Shown: positions 42,772 through 52,059 of the stretch, piece after piece
Numbering within the stretch: the stretch's first letter is position 1
How the letters are laid out: every line of letters begins with the position of its first letter
Source: Rhodoferax sp. U2-2l
Lineage (GTDB): Bacteria > Pseudomonadota > Gammaproteobacteria > Burkholderiales > Burkholderiaceae_C
DNA length: 64,000 nt
Direction: 5' to 3'
Assembly: GCF_020594515.1 (NCBI RefSeq)
Contig: NZ_JAJCTH010000013.1
Span: 85,912-149,911, forward strand
The notes under the pieces: generated by a model
Database searches by the model: none
Seen by the model: only the letters and a program-made list of their open reading frames with translations
What the model was told of the DNA's origin: nothing
Program-made: the position numbers and the translations under genes

Positions 42772-43709
42772 GGCTGGTCACCTGTGGGCGAGAGGCTGGC
42801 CAGCTGCTGGCGGGTCCAGTCGATCACGCGCGGGTTCAGGCACATCTCCAGGTGGCCGATGCCCCGAAACTCGGTGACCGGCACGCCGGGCAGCACCTGC
42901 TGGCGCTGCGGGATGCAGATGTTGTCGTTCAGGTTCAAGGCAATGTGCATCAGCGCGCGCCGCGGCGCGTCCTCGCTGTGGCCCAGCGCTTGTACCCAGT
43001 CGCTCTGAAACAGCATTTGTTGGCCGTTTTGGGTGGGCGCGCCGCGGGTGACGCGGGTGCCCTGGTGCGGGCTGCCCAGGGTGATGATGCGAGCGACGCG
43101 CTTGAGTTGATCGGCTGGGACGCGGCGCAGCCAGGCGCGGATGGCCAGCCCCCCCATGCTGTGGCCGACCAGCGCCACCTGGCTCGCGCCGGTGTGTGCC
43201 AGCAAGCGGGTGACCGCGTCTTCTATCCGCGGCGCGTAGTCATCAATCGAACCAAACAGCGGCTCCAAGTCGAGCGCCAGCACCGGGTGCCCGGCTTGGT
43301 GTAACGCCTGCGTCATGGCGTCCCAGACGCGGTGGTTGCACACATAACCGTGCACCAGCACCACCGGCACCCGGTCGCGCCGGGGGGCGTCGCCAGGTGG
43401 CAGCAGGATGGCGTTGGGCTGGCGCGGCCAGGGCTGGCGCAGCATGAAGATGCGCACGGCCGAGGTGAATTCGCGCCACAGCAGCCCCCACCAGCGCCGA
43501 CCCAGGCCGGGTGTCCGGGACAGCCACATCGAGGTCAAAATGACCAGAAATTGCGTCGCCAGCGGCAGCGACACGGCGACCAAGGGCACCCACAGCAGCG
43601 CCAAGGCACCGGCACCTTGGCGGGCCGACAACACGGCCAGATAAGTCCCCAGCAACGCGCCAGTGATGAGTTGAAACAGGTAAAGTCCGCGCAGTAACAG
43701 TGCAAGCAT
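42768..43709 (-). CDS. Membrane-anchored alpha/beta hydrolase (lipase-like)
   Basis: A 313-residue protein with two N-terminal hydrophobic segments (LFQLITGALLGTYLAVL and LLWVPLVAVSLPLATQFLVI) anchoring a lipase-type domain. Motifs are VVLVHGYVCNHRVWDAM, the nucleophile GHSMGG near 195, and a C-terminal GIGHLEMCLNP that supplies the histidine. It may be a membrane-bound esterase or lipase acting on lipids. ATG 43709 is chosen; the longer frame to 44381 overlaps the MOSC gene on the other strand. It overlaps the chromate genes, so it is probably co-transcribed. Confidence 0.82.
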   Translation of the reverse strand: MLALLLRGLYLFQLITGALLGTYLAVLSARQGAGALALLWVPLVAVSLPLATQFLVILTSMWLSRTPGLGRRWWGLLWREFTSAVRIFMLRQPWPRQPNAILLPPGDAPRRDRVPVVLVHGYVCNHRVWDAMTQALHQAGHPVLALDLEPLFGSIDDYAPRIEDAVTRLLAHTGASQVALVGHSMGGLAIRAWLRRVPADQLKRVARIITLGSPHQGTRVTRGAPTQNGQQMLFQSDWVQALGHSEDAPRRALMHIALNLNDNICIPQRQQVLPGVPVTEFRGIGHLEMCLNPRVIDWTRQQLASLSPTGDQP

Positions 43710-43811
43710 GGTGGGTGAAAGGGCCGAAGAACGCTGGGCCGCGATTGTCCGCCAAATGCAGACGTACCCAGCAGACGCACCCACCTGGCATCCACCCAAC
43801 ATAGCCTGACC

Positions 43812-44390
43812 ATGCCCCAACTTCTTGGTGTCCAGATAGCCCGCGCCCGACGCGTTGTGATCAACGGCCGCAGCGTGCTCACAGCCATCCACAAACAGCC
43901 GGTGTCTGGCCCGGTGCCGGTGTTGCCCCTTGGCCTGGGCGGCGACGAGCAGGCTGACTTGTCGGTGCACGGCGGCCTGGCCAAGGCGGTTTACGCCTAC
44001 CCGTCTGAACATTACCCCCAGTGGCAAGCGGCACGCCAGGCGGCGGGGCTGACCGGCATTGACGATGCCTTGCCCTGGGGCAGCCTGGGCGAAAACCTCA
44101 CCTTGTCGGGGCTGCTGGAGTCGCAGGTGTGGGTGGGTGATGTGCTGCAGTTTGCCCACTGTGCGCTGCGTGTGACCCAGCCGCGCGAACCCTGTTACAA
44201 GTTCAACGCGGCGATGGGCTTCAGCGGCGCTGCCAAGACCATGGCACAACTGGGCTGTTGCGGCTTCTACCTGGCCGTGCACGAGCCCGGCCACCTGCAG
44301 GCGGGAGACACGTTTGAACTCGTTCCAGGCCAGCGCGGCTTGCGCATTCCCGAGAGCTTTCAGGCCAAGATGCGCAAGCACCTGCGCTAA
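43812..44390 (+). CDS. MOSC domain protein (YiiM-like)
   Basis: A 192-residue MOSC domain protein, related to the C-terminal domain of molybdenum cofactor sulfurases. The motifs LGLGGDEQADLSVHGGLAKA and QPREPCYKFN, with the conserved Cys, support the family. YiiM-type proteins take part in reductive detoxification of N-hydroxylated compounds with a molybdenum cofactor; the role here is inferred. Divergent from the lipase-like gene. Confidence 0.9.
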   Translation: MPQLLGVQIARARRVVINGRSVLTAIHKQPVSGPVPVLPLGLGGDEQADLSVHGGLAKAVYAYPSEHYPQWQAARQAAGLTGIDDALPWGSLGENLTLSGLLESQVWVGDVLQFAHCALRVTQPREPCYKFNAAMGFSGAAKTMAQLGCCGFYLAVHEPGHLQAGDTFELVPGQRGLRIPESFQAKMRKHLR

Positions 44391-44405
44391 GGCGCGGCGG
44401 TAGTC

Positions 44406-44705
44406 TCATGCCTGACGGTGGCTGGCGGTGCCTCGGGCGCAGGCCCTGTGGCGGCGGTAAAAGTCACACGCGTGGGCCACGCCCGCGACGGCCAGACACA
44501 GCAGCACCGGCGCGCTCAACGACTGCGGTTGCGACACCCGGTAAGCCAGCATCAGCAAAAAACCCGGCACCAGCCCGAAGCCCAGGTCCAGCCACTGCAG
44601 GCCCCGACCCGTGCGCTGGTTGAGCAGCCCCAGGGCCACAAATTCGACCATGGTGAAGGCCAGGACGAAGTCCAGAAAATGGGGTGACACGGCAAAATCG
44701 TTCAT
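44406..44705 (-). CDS. Small predicted membrane protein
   Basis: A 99-residue protein with three hydrophobic segments (FVLAFTMVEFVALGLL, FGLVPGFLLMLAYRV, APVLLCLAVAGVAHACDFY). No family is recognised. The protein stays within the compositional norm of its neighbours and starts at an ATG, which makes it a plausible gene, but it could be a chance frame. It lies between the MOSC gene, which faces it, and the acyltransferase gene upstream. Confidence 0.55.
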   Translation of the reverse strand: MNDFAVSPHFLDFVLAFTMVEFVALGLLNQRTGRGLQWLDLGFGLVPGFLLMLAYRVSQPQSLSAPVLLCLAVAGVAHACDFYRRHRACARGTASHRQA

Positions 44706-44775
44706 GCGGATACGTTGTCCTGTAGTCTGTCAACAGCGGATGGCGCCTGGCGCGTCATTTGGGGTGCTATGTTGG

Positions 44776-45687
44776 TCATGGCGTTTTGTTCTTGTTTTCA
44801 GAAAGCATCTGTGTGATCAGGGCGTCTTTCTCGGCCCACAGCTGATTCACCCACCCTTGGCAGGCCTCTCGCAGCGCCTGCTCGGCGTTTTGGCCGGCGG
44901 TGGGCTCGGCGCATGGCACGGGCAGCGTGTTGACCCGCACGATCACCCGTTTGACCTGGCCCAGCAAAAAATGGGTGAAGGTGGGCCGCCCGTCGGGGTA
45001 GACGATGGTCACGTCCAGCACCGCGCCAAACTTCTCTCCCATCGCCTGCAGCGCCAGCGTGATGCCGCCCGCCTTGGGCTTGAGCAGATGCCGGTAGGGT
45101 GACTGCTGGCGCTGTTGTTTGGCCGGGGTGCAGCGTGTGCCCTCCAGAAAGTTCATCACACTGGTGGGCACCAGGGCGTATTTTTCGCAGGCTTTGCGGG
45201 TGGTGGCGGCGTCTTTGCCGCGCTCTTCGGGGTGCTGCTGCAGGTAAGCCTCGCTGTGGCGGCGCATGAACGGGAACTCCAGCGCCCACCAGGCCAGGCC
45301 CATGATCGGCACCCAGATCAGTTCTTTTTTCAGGAAAAATTTCAGCAGCGGAATGCGCCGGTTCAGCACATGTTGCAGCACCAGAATGTCCACCCAGCTC
45401 TGGTGGTTGCACACCACCAGGTACCACTGGCGCGGGCTCAAGGCCTGCACACCGCTCACATCCCAGTCGAGCTTTTGCGTCAGGCGCATCCAGAAGCTGT
45501 TGCCGGCAATCCAGGCCTCGGCAATGCGCAGCAGCAGCGGGTCAATGATCAGGCGCACCGCCTTGAAAGGCAGCAGCAGTTTGATGATCGACACCACCAG
45601 CAAGATGGGCACCCACAGCAAAATGTTGAGCAGCATGAGCAGGCTGGCCAGTATTCCGATCAGCGGTGCAGGCAAAAAGTGAAGCAT
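44776..45687 (-). CDS. 1-acyl-sn-glycerol-3-phosphate acyltransferase family (YihG-like)
   Basis: A 303-residue membrane-bound acyltransferase. The catalytic HX4D motif is in VVCNHQSWVDILVLQHV, followed by FFLKKELIWVPIMGLAWWAL and the acceptor-binding motif NFLEGTRCTP. Two hydrophobic N-terminal segments anchor it. These enzymes acylate lysophosphatidic acid or related lipids at the inner membrane; E. coli YihG is the closest type by length and motif. It is divergent from the Gfo/Idh gene. Confidence 0.88.
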   Translation of the reverse strand: MLHFLPAPLIGILASLLMLLNILLWVPILLVVSIIKLLLPFKAVRLIIDPLLLRIAEAWIAGNSFWMRLTQKLDWDVSGVQALSPRQWYLVVCNHQSWVDILVLQHVLNRRIPLLKFFLKKELIWVPIMGLAWWALEFPFMRRHSEAYLQQHPEERGKDAATTRKACEKYALVPTSVMNFLEGTRCTPAKQQRQQSPYRHLLKPKAGGITLALQAMGEKFGAVLDVTIVYPDGRPTFTHFLLGQVKRVIVRVNTLPVPCAEPTAGQNAEQALREACQGWVNQLWAEKDALITQMLSENKNKTP

Positions 45688-45786
45688 GATGGCTGAAATT
45701 TTGAGGCGCAGGGGCTGCGCCGGTGCGCCATTTTCGGGGATGATCAGTGTGTTGTTAGACCGTTTTTTTGGGGAGAGAGTCCAAAG

Positions 45787-46887
45787 ATGATGCCTGAGTT
45801 GTTACCACGTTCTTCTCCCGTCCAGGTGGCGCTGATTGGTTACGGTTCTGCGGCCAAGATTTTTCATGCGCCGCTGATCGCCGGCGTGCCTGGCCTGCAA
45901 CTGGCTTGTATTTGTTCCAGCCGGGCCGATGCGGTTCATGCCGATTGGCCTGCGGTGCGGGTTGTGGCCTCGCCGTCCGAGGTGTTTGCCGATGCCAGCA
46001 TCGACCTCGTGGTGATCGCCACGCCCAACGACAGCCATTACCCGCTGGCGCTGGCGGCTTTGCAGGCGGGCAAACATGTGGTGGTGGACAAGCCCTGCAC
46101 CGTGACGCTGGCCGATGCCGACCATCTGCTGGAAGTGGCGGCGCAGCGGGGCCGGGTGATGACGGTGTTTCAGAACCGGCGGCTGGACAGCGACTTTCTG
46201 GCGCTGCAGCAGGTGCTGGCCGGTGGTGAACTTGGCCGTGTGGTGCAGATGGCATCGCACTTTGACCGTTACCGCCCGGTGGTACCCAGCCGCTGGCGCG
46301 AAGAAGATTTGCCCGGCTCGGGCCTGTGGTTTGACCTGGGCTCACACCTGGTGGACCAGGCGCTGGTGTTGTGGGGCAAGCCCGATGCGATTCAACTGGA
46401 CCTGGCCTGCCTGCGTGATGGCTCCGAGGTGAACGACTGGTTCCATGCCGTGTTGCGTTACGACACCACCCATGCCGGGCTGCGGGTGATCCTGCACGCC
46501 AGCACCCTGGTGGCCGAGCTGGGGCCGCGCTGGGCGGTGCATGGCACCACCGGCAGCTTCACCAAATATGGCCTGGACACGCAGGAGGACACGCTGAAAA
46601 CCGGCCGCCGCCCGCAGCTCGACGCCCAGGATGACTGGGGCGTTGACCCGCAGCCGGGTCAGCTGCTGCACATGGCAACACTCAGTGGTGTGTCGTCACC
46701 CGTGTCGGTGCGCCGCGAAGCGCCCAACCCACCCGGCAACTACCTGGCCTATTACGCCAACCTGCGTGACCATTTGGCCGGGCAGGCTGAGCTGATGGTG
46801 ACGCCGGAACAGGTGCGTGCGGTGATGCAGGTGCTGACGCTGGGTGAGCAGAGCGCCCTGCAGCGTCAAGAGGCCCGGCTTGGTTGA
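45787..46887 (+). CDS. Gfo/Idh/MocA family oxidoreductase
   Basis: A 366-residue NAD(P)-dependent oxidoreductase. The Rossmann fingerprint GYGSAAKIFHAPLIAGV is near residue 12 and the family motif VVDKPCTVTLADADHLLEVA (EKP variant DKP) near 99. The C-terminal half is the alpha/beta dimerisation domain. Substrates are sugars or inositols in many members; the GxGxxxxxFHAP pattern points to the YdgJ/DUF-like subgroup. No pathway genes are nearby. Confidence 0.9.
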   Translation: MMPELLPRSSPVQVALIGYGSAAKIFHAPLIAGVPGLQLACICSSRADAVHADWPAVRVVASPSEVFADASIDLVVIATPNDSHYPLALAALQAGKHVVVDKPCTVTLADADHLLEVAAQRGRVMTVFQNRRLDSDFLALQQVLAGGELGRVVQMASHFDRYRPVVPSRWREEDLPGSGLWFDLGSHLVDQALVLWGKPDAIQLDLACLRDGSEVNDWFHAVLRYDTTHAGLRVILHASTLVAELGPRWAVHGTTGSFTKYGLDTQEDTLKTGRRPQLDAQDDWGVDPQPGQLLHMATLSGVSSPVSVRREAPNPPGNYLAYYANLRDHLAGQAELMVTPEQVRAVMQVLTLGEQSALQRQEARLG

Positions 46888-46895
46888 ACCATAAC

Positions 46896-46912
46896 GGCGC
46901 CAGGTTGGCGCC
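46896..46912. terminator. Hairpin between convergent genes
   Basis: GGCGCC at 46896-46901 and again at 46907-46912 forms a stem with a 5-base loop between the converging Gfo/Idh and chemoreceptor genes. It lacks a clear T-run on either strand, so it may be a weak or bidirectional terminator. Confidence 0.4.
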
Positions 46913-46918
46913 TTGGGT

Positions 46919-48526
46919 TCACGCTTCGTTGGTGATTCTGGGGACGTTGGTCGATTCCAGCTTGAATTTTTCAACCAGCGCCAGCAGACGGGTGGCCTGC
47001 TCAGTCAGTGAAAACGCCGCCGCACTGGCTTCTTCGGCCATGGCAGCGTTTTGCTGGGCCACATCTTCCAGACCCTGCATGGCCTCACGGGTTTCGGTGA
47101 TGGCTTGCAGCTGGGTGGTGGTGTCGTGGTGGATGACCCCCATCATTTGCGACACCTGGCCGATGGATTCGCTGATCTTGTGGGTCGAATCACCGGCAAT
47201 CACCACCTGTTGCGAACCTTGTTCCACCTTGGCCTGCGAGTCCTGGATCAGGCCCCGGATGTCTTTGGCCGCCACGGCACTGCGGCTGGCGAGCTGACGC
47301 ACCTCGGTCGCCACCACCGCAAAACCCCGGCCTTGTTCACCGGCGCGCGCCGCTTCGACCGCGGCGTTGAGCGCCAGGATATTGGTCTGGAACGACACAC
47401 CGTCGATCAGACCGATGATGTCGGCAATCTGGCGCGAGGCCGCGTTGACACTGGCCATGATGGCCACCGCACCCGAGACCACCTGTTCACCTTGCGCCGC
47501 GTCGTCGCGCGCCGAGTCGGCCAGTCGGTTGGCGTTGCGGGCGGCCTCGGTGGTTTGTTCGACGGAGGCCACCAAAGTCTGCATGGCAATGGCGGCACGT
47601 TGCAAGGTGCTGGCAGCGTCCTCGGTGCGTGAACCCAGTTGGGTGCTGCCCTGGGAGATTTCATTGGCGCCTTGCAGGATGGCGCGTGAACTCTCCACCA
47701 CGTCAAAGGCAAGTGCACCCTGCTTGAAGCGCAGTTCTTCCAGCGCCATCAGCAGTTGTCCGATCTCGTCGCCGCGCTGTGTCACCACAGGCTCGGACAA
47801 ATCGTGATCGGCCATGCGCCGGGCGGCCTGCACCGCCTGTTCAACACCCTGGGTGACGTTGTGGGTGATCCACCAGCCCAGGCTGGCGGCAAGCACTAGA
47901 GCAATCACCGCACCGGTCAGCAGGATCAGTCGGGTGGAGTCTCCCAGCCCCGCCGAACTCTGCGCTGTCAAGCGGCTTTGCTCTTCGTCCCAGGCGGTCA
48001 ATTTTTCAGAGCTGGCCTTCCAGGCTTCCAGCAGACCGGTCCATTTGGCGAGGTCTGAGGTGAAGGTCAGGCGGATATTGAAGCCGACTGAATCCAGACC
48101 GCGGTCTCCCCCTTCAGCGGTGGCTTGTTTCACCAGTTCATGAACATCCGCACTGCGCTTCTCAACGTCGTCGAGCAGGGCCAGGCCGGCCGGGTCGGAG
48201 ATCATGGCGCGGGCCTTGGTCGCGCTTTCGGTGAAATTTTTGTGGATGCCGGTCACCAGTTCCAGCCCTTTGGCGTTGGCGTTTTCCATGGAGTTGGCCA
48301 TCGTGCGCAAGGTGGTGCCGTAGGCGTTGACGCTGCGCTCGATCCCCCGGACCGCCTGGCTACGCTGCGCGCCCGTGCCCGCTACGGCGTCCAGGGCATT
48401 GCTCATCGTCTGAACGCGTTGCATGGCAATCCCTGTCAGGAACAGCAGGATCAGCAGGATCAGCCCGAAGGCCAGCATCATGCGGTGCGACAACCGAAGG
48501 GAACCAAACTTGTTTGAAGTAGACAT
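46919..48526 (-). CDS. Methyl-accepting chemotaxis protein
   Basis: A 535-residue chemoreceptor. A transmembrane segment ([20 protein letters not shown]) at about 16-35 is followed by a periplasmic four-helix-bundle sensor to about 195, then a second transmembrane segment ([20 protein letters not shown]), HAMP, and the cytoplasmic signalling domain with the highly conserved hairpin tip [20 protein letters not shown] and [15 protein letters not shown]. No NWETF-like C-terminal tail is seen, so CheR/CheB tethering is not expected. Ligand unknown. Confidence 0.94.
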   Translation of the reverse strand: MSTSNKFGSLRLSHRMMLAFGLILLILLFLTGIAMQRVQTMSNALDAVAGTGAQRSQAVRGIERSVNAYGTTLRTMANSMENANAKGLELVTGIHKNFTESATKARAMISDPAGLALLDDVEKRSADVHELVKQATAEGGDRGLDSVGFNIRLTFTSDLAKWTGLLEAWKASSEKLTAWDEEQSRLTAQSSAGLGDSTRLILLTGAVIALVLAASLGWWITHNVTQGVEQAVQAARRMADHDLSEPVVTQRGDEIGQLLMALEELRFKQGALAFDVVESSRAILQGANEISQGSTQLGSRTEDAASTLQRAAIAMQTLVASVEQTTEAARNANRLADSARDDAAQGEQVVSGAVAIMASVNAASRQIADIIGLIDGVSFQTNILALNAAVEAARAGEQGRGFAVVATEVRQLASRSAVAAKDIRGLIQDSQAKVEQGSQQVVIAGDSTHKISESIGQVSQMMGVIHHDTTTQLQAITETREAMQGLEDVAQQNAAMAEEASAAAFSLTEQATRLLALVEKFKLESTNVPRITNEA

Positions 48527-48727
48527 GGAAAAAATTCGTGTTGTGTTCGATGGAAGCGGCCGCTTTGCGACCGCTTTTGTCTCTGCCGGGCCCGACTGTA
48601 CAGCAACTCATCCGGCCGTCAGTTCCGGGCAAGGTCGGTCCAGGCCTTGCCTTGCATCAACGGGGCGTGTGTTGCTTGCCAGAGTAAGATTTGGCGGTCC
48701 ATGCAGCTTTCTGGGGTGACCTTGTTG

Positions 48728-49102
48728 ATGACTTCGATCCTTCCCATCAGTCTGGGTGCCGCCTTGGGTGCGGTGTTGCGATGGCTGCTCAGCACCCGGC
48801 TCAACAACCTGTTTCCGTCGCTGCCGCCCGGCACACTGGTCGCCAACCTGGTGGGCGGTTACCTGGTGGGTGTGGCCGTGGCTTACTTTGCCCTGCATGT
48901 GGAACTGTCGCCGCAGTGGCGCCTGATGGTCATCACCGGGTTTTTGGGCGGATTGACCACGTTTTCGACCTTTTCGGCCGAGGTGGTGACCCAAATCCAG
49001 CAGGGCAACCTGATGTGGGCGTTTGCCACCATCGCTGCCCACGTGCTGGGTTCTCTGGCCATGACGTTTCTGGGCATGGCCACTGTGGCGGCGCTGGCCT
49101 GA
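48728..49102 (+). CDS. crcB: Fluoride exporter CrcB/Fluc
   Basis: A 124-residue membrane protein with four transmembrane segments. The motifs [29 protein letters not shown] and [17 protein letters not shown] are typical of the dual-topology fluoride channel CrcB. ATG 48728 gives the normal length and has GGGGTG about 10 bases upstream; ATG 48701 would add nine residues. No fluoride riboswitch consensus is recognised upstream. A DUF190 gene follows. Confidence 0.93.
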   Translation: MTSILPISLGAALGAVLRWLLSTRLNNLFPSLPPGTLVANLVGGYLVGVAVAYFALHVELSPQWRLMVITGFLGGLTTFSTFSAEVVTQIQQGNLMWAFATIAAHVLGSLAMTFLGMATVAALA

Positions 49103-49132
49103 CCGCGCGCCAAGTCGATCCGGGAGGTTCTC

Positions 49133-49456
49133 ATGAACGGTTTTCAAGTCACCTTTTTCACCCAGCAAGACCGCCGCAACCATGGCCTGCCCCTGGCAGA
49201 GTGGTTGCTCAAGACTGCCCGTGACCTGGGGATTGCCGGTGGCACCGTGATCGCCGCCGCCGAGGGGCTGGGCCATGACCGGCGGCTGCACGCCGCGCAC
49301 TTTTTTGAACTGGCCGACCAGCCTGTCGAGATCACTTTTGTCTTGCCTGAAACCCAGTTGAACGCGTTGTTTGCCGTGCTGGCCACGGAGAATATCCGTC
49401 TGTTTTACACCAAGGTGCCGGTGGAATATGGCGTGGTGGGCACCGCGCCGGGCTGA
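49133..49456 (+). CDS. DUF190 family protein
   Basis: A 107-residue protein with the DUF190 core VTFFTQQDRRNHGLPLAEWL and TVIAAAEGLGHDRRLHAAHF. It has a ferredoxin-like/PII-like fold by family knowledge. DUF190 genes often accompany crcB, as here, 30 bases downstream in the same direction, and are assumed to modulate fluoride export. GGAGG precedes the ATG. Confidence 0.9.
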   Translation: MNGFQVTFFTQQDRRNHGLPLAEWLLKTARDLGIAGGTVIAAAEGLGHDRRLHAAHFFELADQPVEITFVLPETQLNALFAVLATENIRLFYTKVPVEYGVVGTAPG

Positions 49457-49578
49457 GTAGCCCGCGTCTGGTGGCGGCGCGATGACGGTTCGCCCCGGAG
49501 GCAGCGGCTGCCCCTGATGACCATGTTGACAAGCCCAAAACCTTACACTCGCGGGCTTCCCCATCCCCTGAAGTGTGC

Positions 49579-52047
49579 ATGAACGCCCTTGTCGACGTCT
49601 CCTTTTTTCCGCGTGCGGCCAAACCGCTGACCAGTTACCGCAAGTTCTGGGCGGCGCGTTTTGGCACGGCACCCCATTTGCCGATGAGCCGCGCCGAGAT
49701 GGACAAGCTGGGCTGGGACAGCTGCGACATCGTGCTGGTGACGGGCGACGCGTATGTGGATCACCCGAGTTTTGGCATGGCGGTGATTGGCCGCATGCTC
49801 GAAGCCCAGGGTTTTCGCGTGGGCATCATTGCCCAACCCGATTGGCAAAGTGCCGAACCGTTTCGGGCTTTAGGCAAGCCCAACCTGTTCTGGGGCGTTA
49901 CCGCGGGCAACATGGATTCCATGATCAACCGCTACACCGCAGACCGCAAAATCCGCACCGACGACGCTTACACGCCGGGTGATGTGGGCGGCAAGCGGCC
50001 CGACCGCGCGGCCATTGTCTACAGCCAGCGCTGCCGCGAAGCGTTCAAGGACGTGCCCATCATTTTGGGCGGCATCGAAGGCAGCCTGCGGCGCATCGCA
50101 CACTACGATTATTGGAGCGACAAAGTCCGGCGCAGCATTGTGGTGGACGCCAAATGTGACCTGCTGCTGTACGGCAACGCCGAACGTGCGCTGGTGGAAG
50201 TGGCGCACCGGCTGGCCGCACGCGAGCCCATCGAAGCCATCACCAATGTGCGCGGCACCGCCTTTGTGCGCCGCAGCGATGACCCCTCGGGCAAAGACTG
50301 GTTTGAGATCAATTCCACCAGCGTGGACGAGCCGGGCCGCATCGAGTCGCACATCAACCCGTACCAGACCACGTCCGAGCAGGCTGCCGGGCAGGGCACG
50401 ACCTGCAGCAAGGACGATCAGAACGACGCCACGGGCAACATGCCGCGGCCACCCGTGGCGCCAGAAGTTGTCATTGCGGGCTCCGACCCGCAATCCATGA
50501 CTGCAGGACTTTCCGGATCCCGGATCGAGTCCGGGATGACGACTACGCAGCCGCTGACCTTTTACGCCAACCCCGCGCTGTCCACCGGCGCTGGCAAGAT
50601 GAAACTGCCACCGCGTGAGCGCAGTGTGATCCGCCTGCCCAGCTATGAGCAGGTCAAGGCAGACCCGGTGTTGTACGCCCACGCCAGCCGCGTGCTGCAC
50701 CTGGAAACCAACCCCGGCAACGCCCGCGCTTTGGTGCAGGCGCACGGCGAAGGTGTGACGGCGCGTGATGTGTGGATCAACCCGCCGCCGATTCCGCTCA
50801 CCACGGCCGAGATGGACTTTGTGTTTGACCTGCCGTATGCCCGCGCGCCGCATCCGAGTTACGCGGATGAATTTGGCAGGCATGACGGTGCCACCAAGAT
50901 CCCGGCCTGGGAGATGATCCGTTTCAGCATCAACATCATGCGCGGCTGTTTTGGCGGCTGCACCTTTTGCTCGATCACCGAGCACGAGGGCCGCATCATC
51001 CAGAGCCGCAGTGAGGACTCCATCATCAAGGAGATGGAGGATGTGCGCGACAAGGTCAAAGGTTTCACCGGCACCATTTCCGACCTGGGCGGGCCCACCG
51101 CCAACATGTACCGGCTGGGTTGCAAAAGCCCCGAGATCGAAGCCGCCTGCCGCAAACCCAGCTGTGTTTTCCCCGGTATCTGCCAGAACCTGGGCACCAA
51201 CCATGACCCGCTGATCAACATTTACCGCCGGGGCAGGGCGCTCAAAGGCATCAAGAAGATCCTGATCGGCTCCGGCGTGCGTTACGACCTGGCCGTGCAA
51301 AGCCCGGAATACGTCAAGGAGCTGGTGCAGCACCACGTGGGCGGCTACCTGAAGATTGCGCCGGAACACACCGAGCAAGGCCCGCTGTCCAAGATGATGA
51401 AGCCCGGCATGGGCTCGTATGACAAGTTCAAGGCGCTGTTTGAAAAGTTCACCGCCGAGGCGGGTAAAAAGCAGTTCCTGATTCCGTACTTCATCGCCGC
51501 CCACCCGGGCACCACCGACGAAGACATGATGAACCTGGCGATCTGGCTCAAAAAGAACGGTTTTCGCGCCGACCAGGTGCAAACCTTCTACCCCAGCCCG
51601 ATGGCCACGGCCACCGCCATGTACCACACCGGTCGCAACCCGCTGCGCGGCGTGCGCCGCGAGGTCCAAGACGACAACGACACGGTGGACGTGGTGCGCG
51701 GTGAAAAGCGCCGCCGCCTGCACAAGGCCTTCTTGCGTTACCACGATGCCAACAACTGGCCGCTGTTGCGTGAGGCCTTGAAGGCGATGGGCCGCGCCGA
51801 CCTGATTGGCAACGGCAAGCACCATCTGATTCCCACCTGGCAACCGATGGCGGACGATGGCTACCAGAGTGCGCGCAAGAAAAATGCCACCCTGCCCGGT
51901 GCCAAAACCGCGCCACGCGCGACCCAGCCAACGACGGCATCGCCCCAGCCGGTCAAAGGGCGTCTGCTGACCCAGCACACCGGCCTGCCCCCGCGCGACA
52001 CCGGTAGCGGGCGCAAAGGCGCCAAACCCGGTAGCCGCACGCGCTGA
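49579..52047 (+). CDS. ygiQ: YgiQ family radical SAM protein
   Basis: An 822-residue protein of unknown reaction. An N-terminal UPF0313 domain ([36 protein letters not shown]) is followed by the radical SAM motif CFGGCTFC at about 456-463 that binds a [4Fe-4S] cluster and SAM. The frame contains an insertion at about residues 268-327, encoded by 50383-50560, with a REP-like palindrome that the family does not normally have. ATG 49579 is preferred over the GTG 6 bases earlier. The basic C-terminus ([13 protein letters not shown]) is probably disordered. Confidence 0.94.
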   Translation: MNALVDVSFFPRAAKPLTSYRKFWAARFGTAPHLPMSRAEMDKLGWDSCDIVLVTGDAYVDHPSFGMAVIGRMLEAQGFRVGIIAQPDWQSAEPFRALGKPNLFWGVTAGNMDSMINRYTADRKIRTDDAYTPGDVGGKRPDRAAIVYSQRCREAFKDVPIILGGIEGSLRRIAHYDYWSDKVRRSIVVDAKCDLLLYGNAERALVEVAHRLAAREPIEAITNVRGTAFVRRSDDPSGKDWFEINSTSVDEPGRIESHINPYQTTSEQAAGQGTTCSKDDQNDATGNMPRPPVAPEVVIAGSDPQSMTAGLSGSRIESGMTTTQPLTFYANPALSTGAGKMKLPPRERSVIRLPSYEQVKADPVLYAHASRVLHLETNPGNARALVQAHGEGVTARDVWINPPPIPLTTAEMDFVFDLPYARAPHPSYADEFGRHDGATKIPAWEMIRFSINIMRGCFGGCTFCSITEHEGRIIQSRSEDSIIKEMEDVRDKVKGFTGTISDLGGPTANMYRLGCKSPEIEAACRKPSCVFPGICQNLGTNHDPLINIYRRGRALKGIKKILIGSGVRYDLAVQSPEYVKELVQHHVGGYLKIAPEHTEQGPLSKMMKPGMGSYDKFKALFEKFTAEAGKKQFLIPYFIAAHPGTTDEDMMNLAIWLKKNGFRADQVQTFYPSPMATATAMYHTGRNPLRGVRREVQDDNDTVDVVRGEKRRRLHKAFLRYHDANNWPLLREALKAMGRADLIGNGKHHLIPTWQPMADDGYQSARKKNATLPGAKTAPRATQPTTASPQPVKGRLLTQHTGLPPRDTGSGRKGAKPGSRTR
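50470..50542 (+). repeat. REP-like repeat within ygiQ
   Basis: GTCATTGCGGGCTCCGACCC (from 50470) is followed by TTCCGGATCCCGGATCGAGT and CCGGGATGACGAC, the form of the GTCATTCCCGG.../...CCGGGATGAC repeats seen between genes in many proteobacteria. The inner palindrome ATCCCGGATCGAGTCCGGGAT can fold. It is read in frame. Confidence 0.7.
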
Positions 52048-52059
52048 CCCGCCAGGTCG

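Noticed and set aside
48530..48727. Fluoride riboswitch before crcB
   Set aside because: I could not find the conserved core of the crcB RNA motif; only an unrelated hairpin at 48554-48576 is seen.
49526..49549. TTGACA and TACACT as a promoter for ygiQ
   Set aside because: The spacing is only 12 bases, too short for a sigma-70 promoter.
49870..51978. 702-codon open frame on the minus strand opposite ygiQ
   Set aside because: It mirrors the third-position GC bias of ygiQ, has no family features, and ygiQ on the plus strand is certain.
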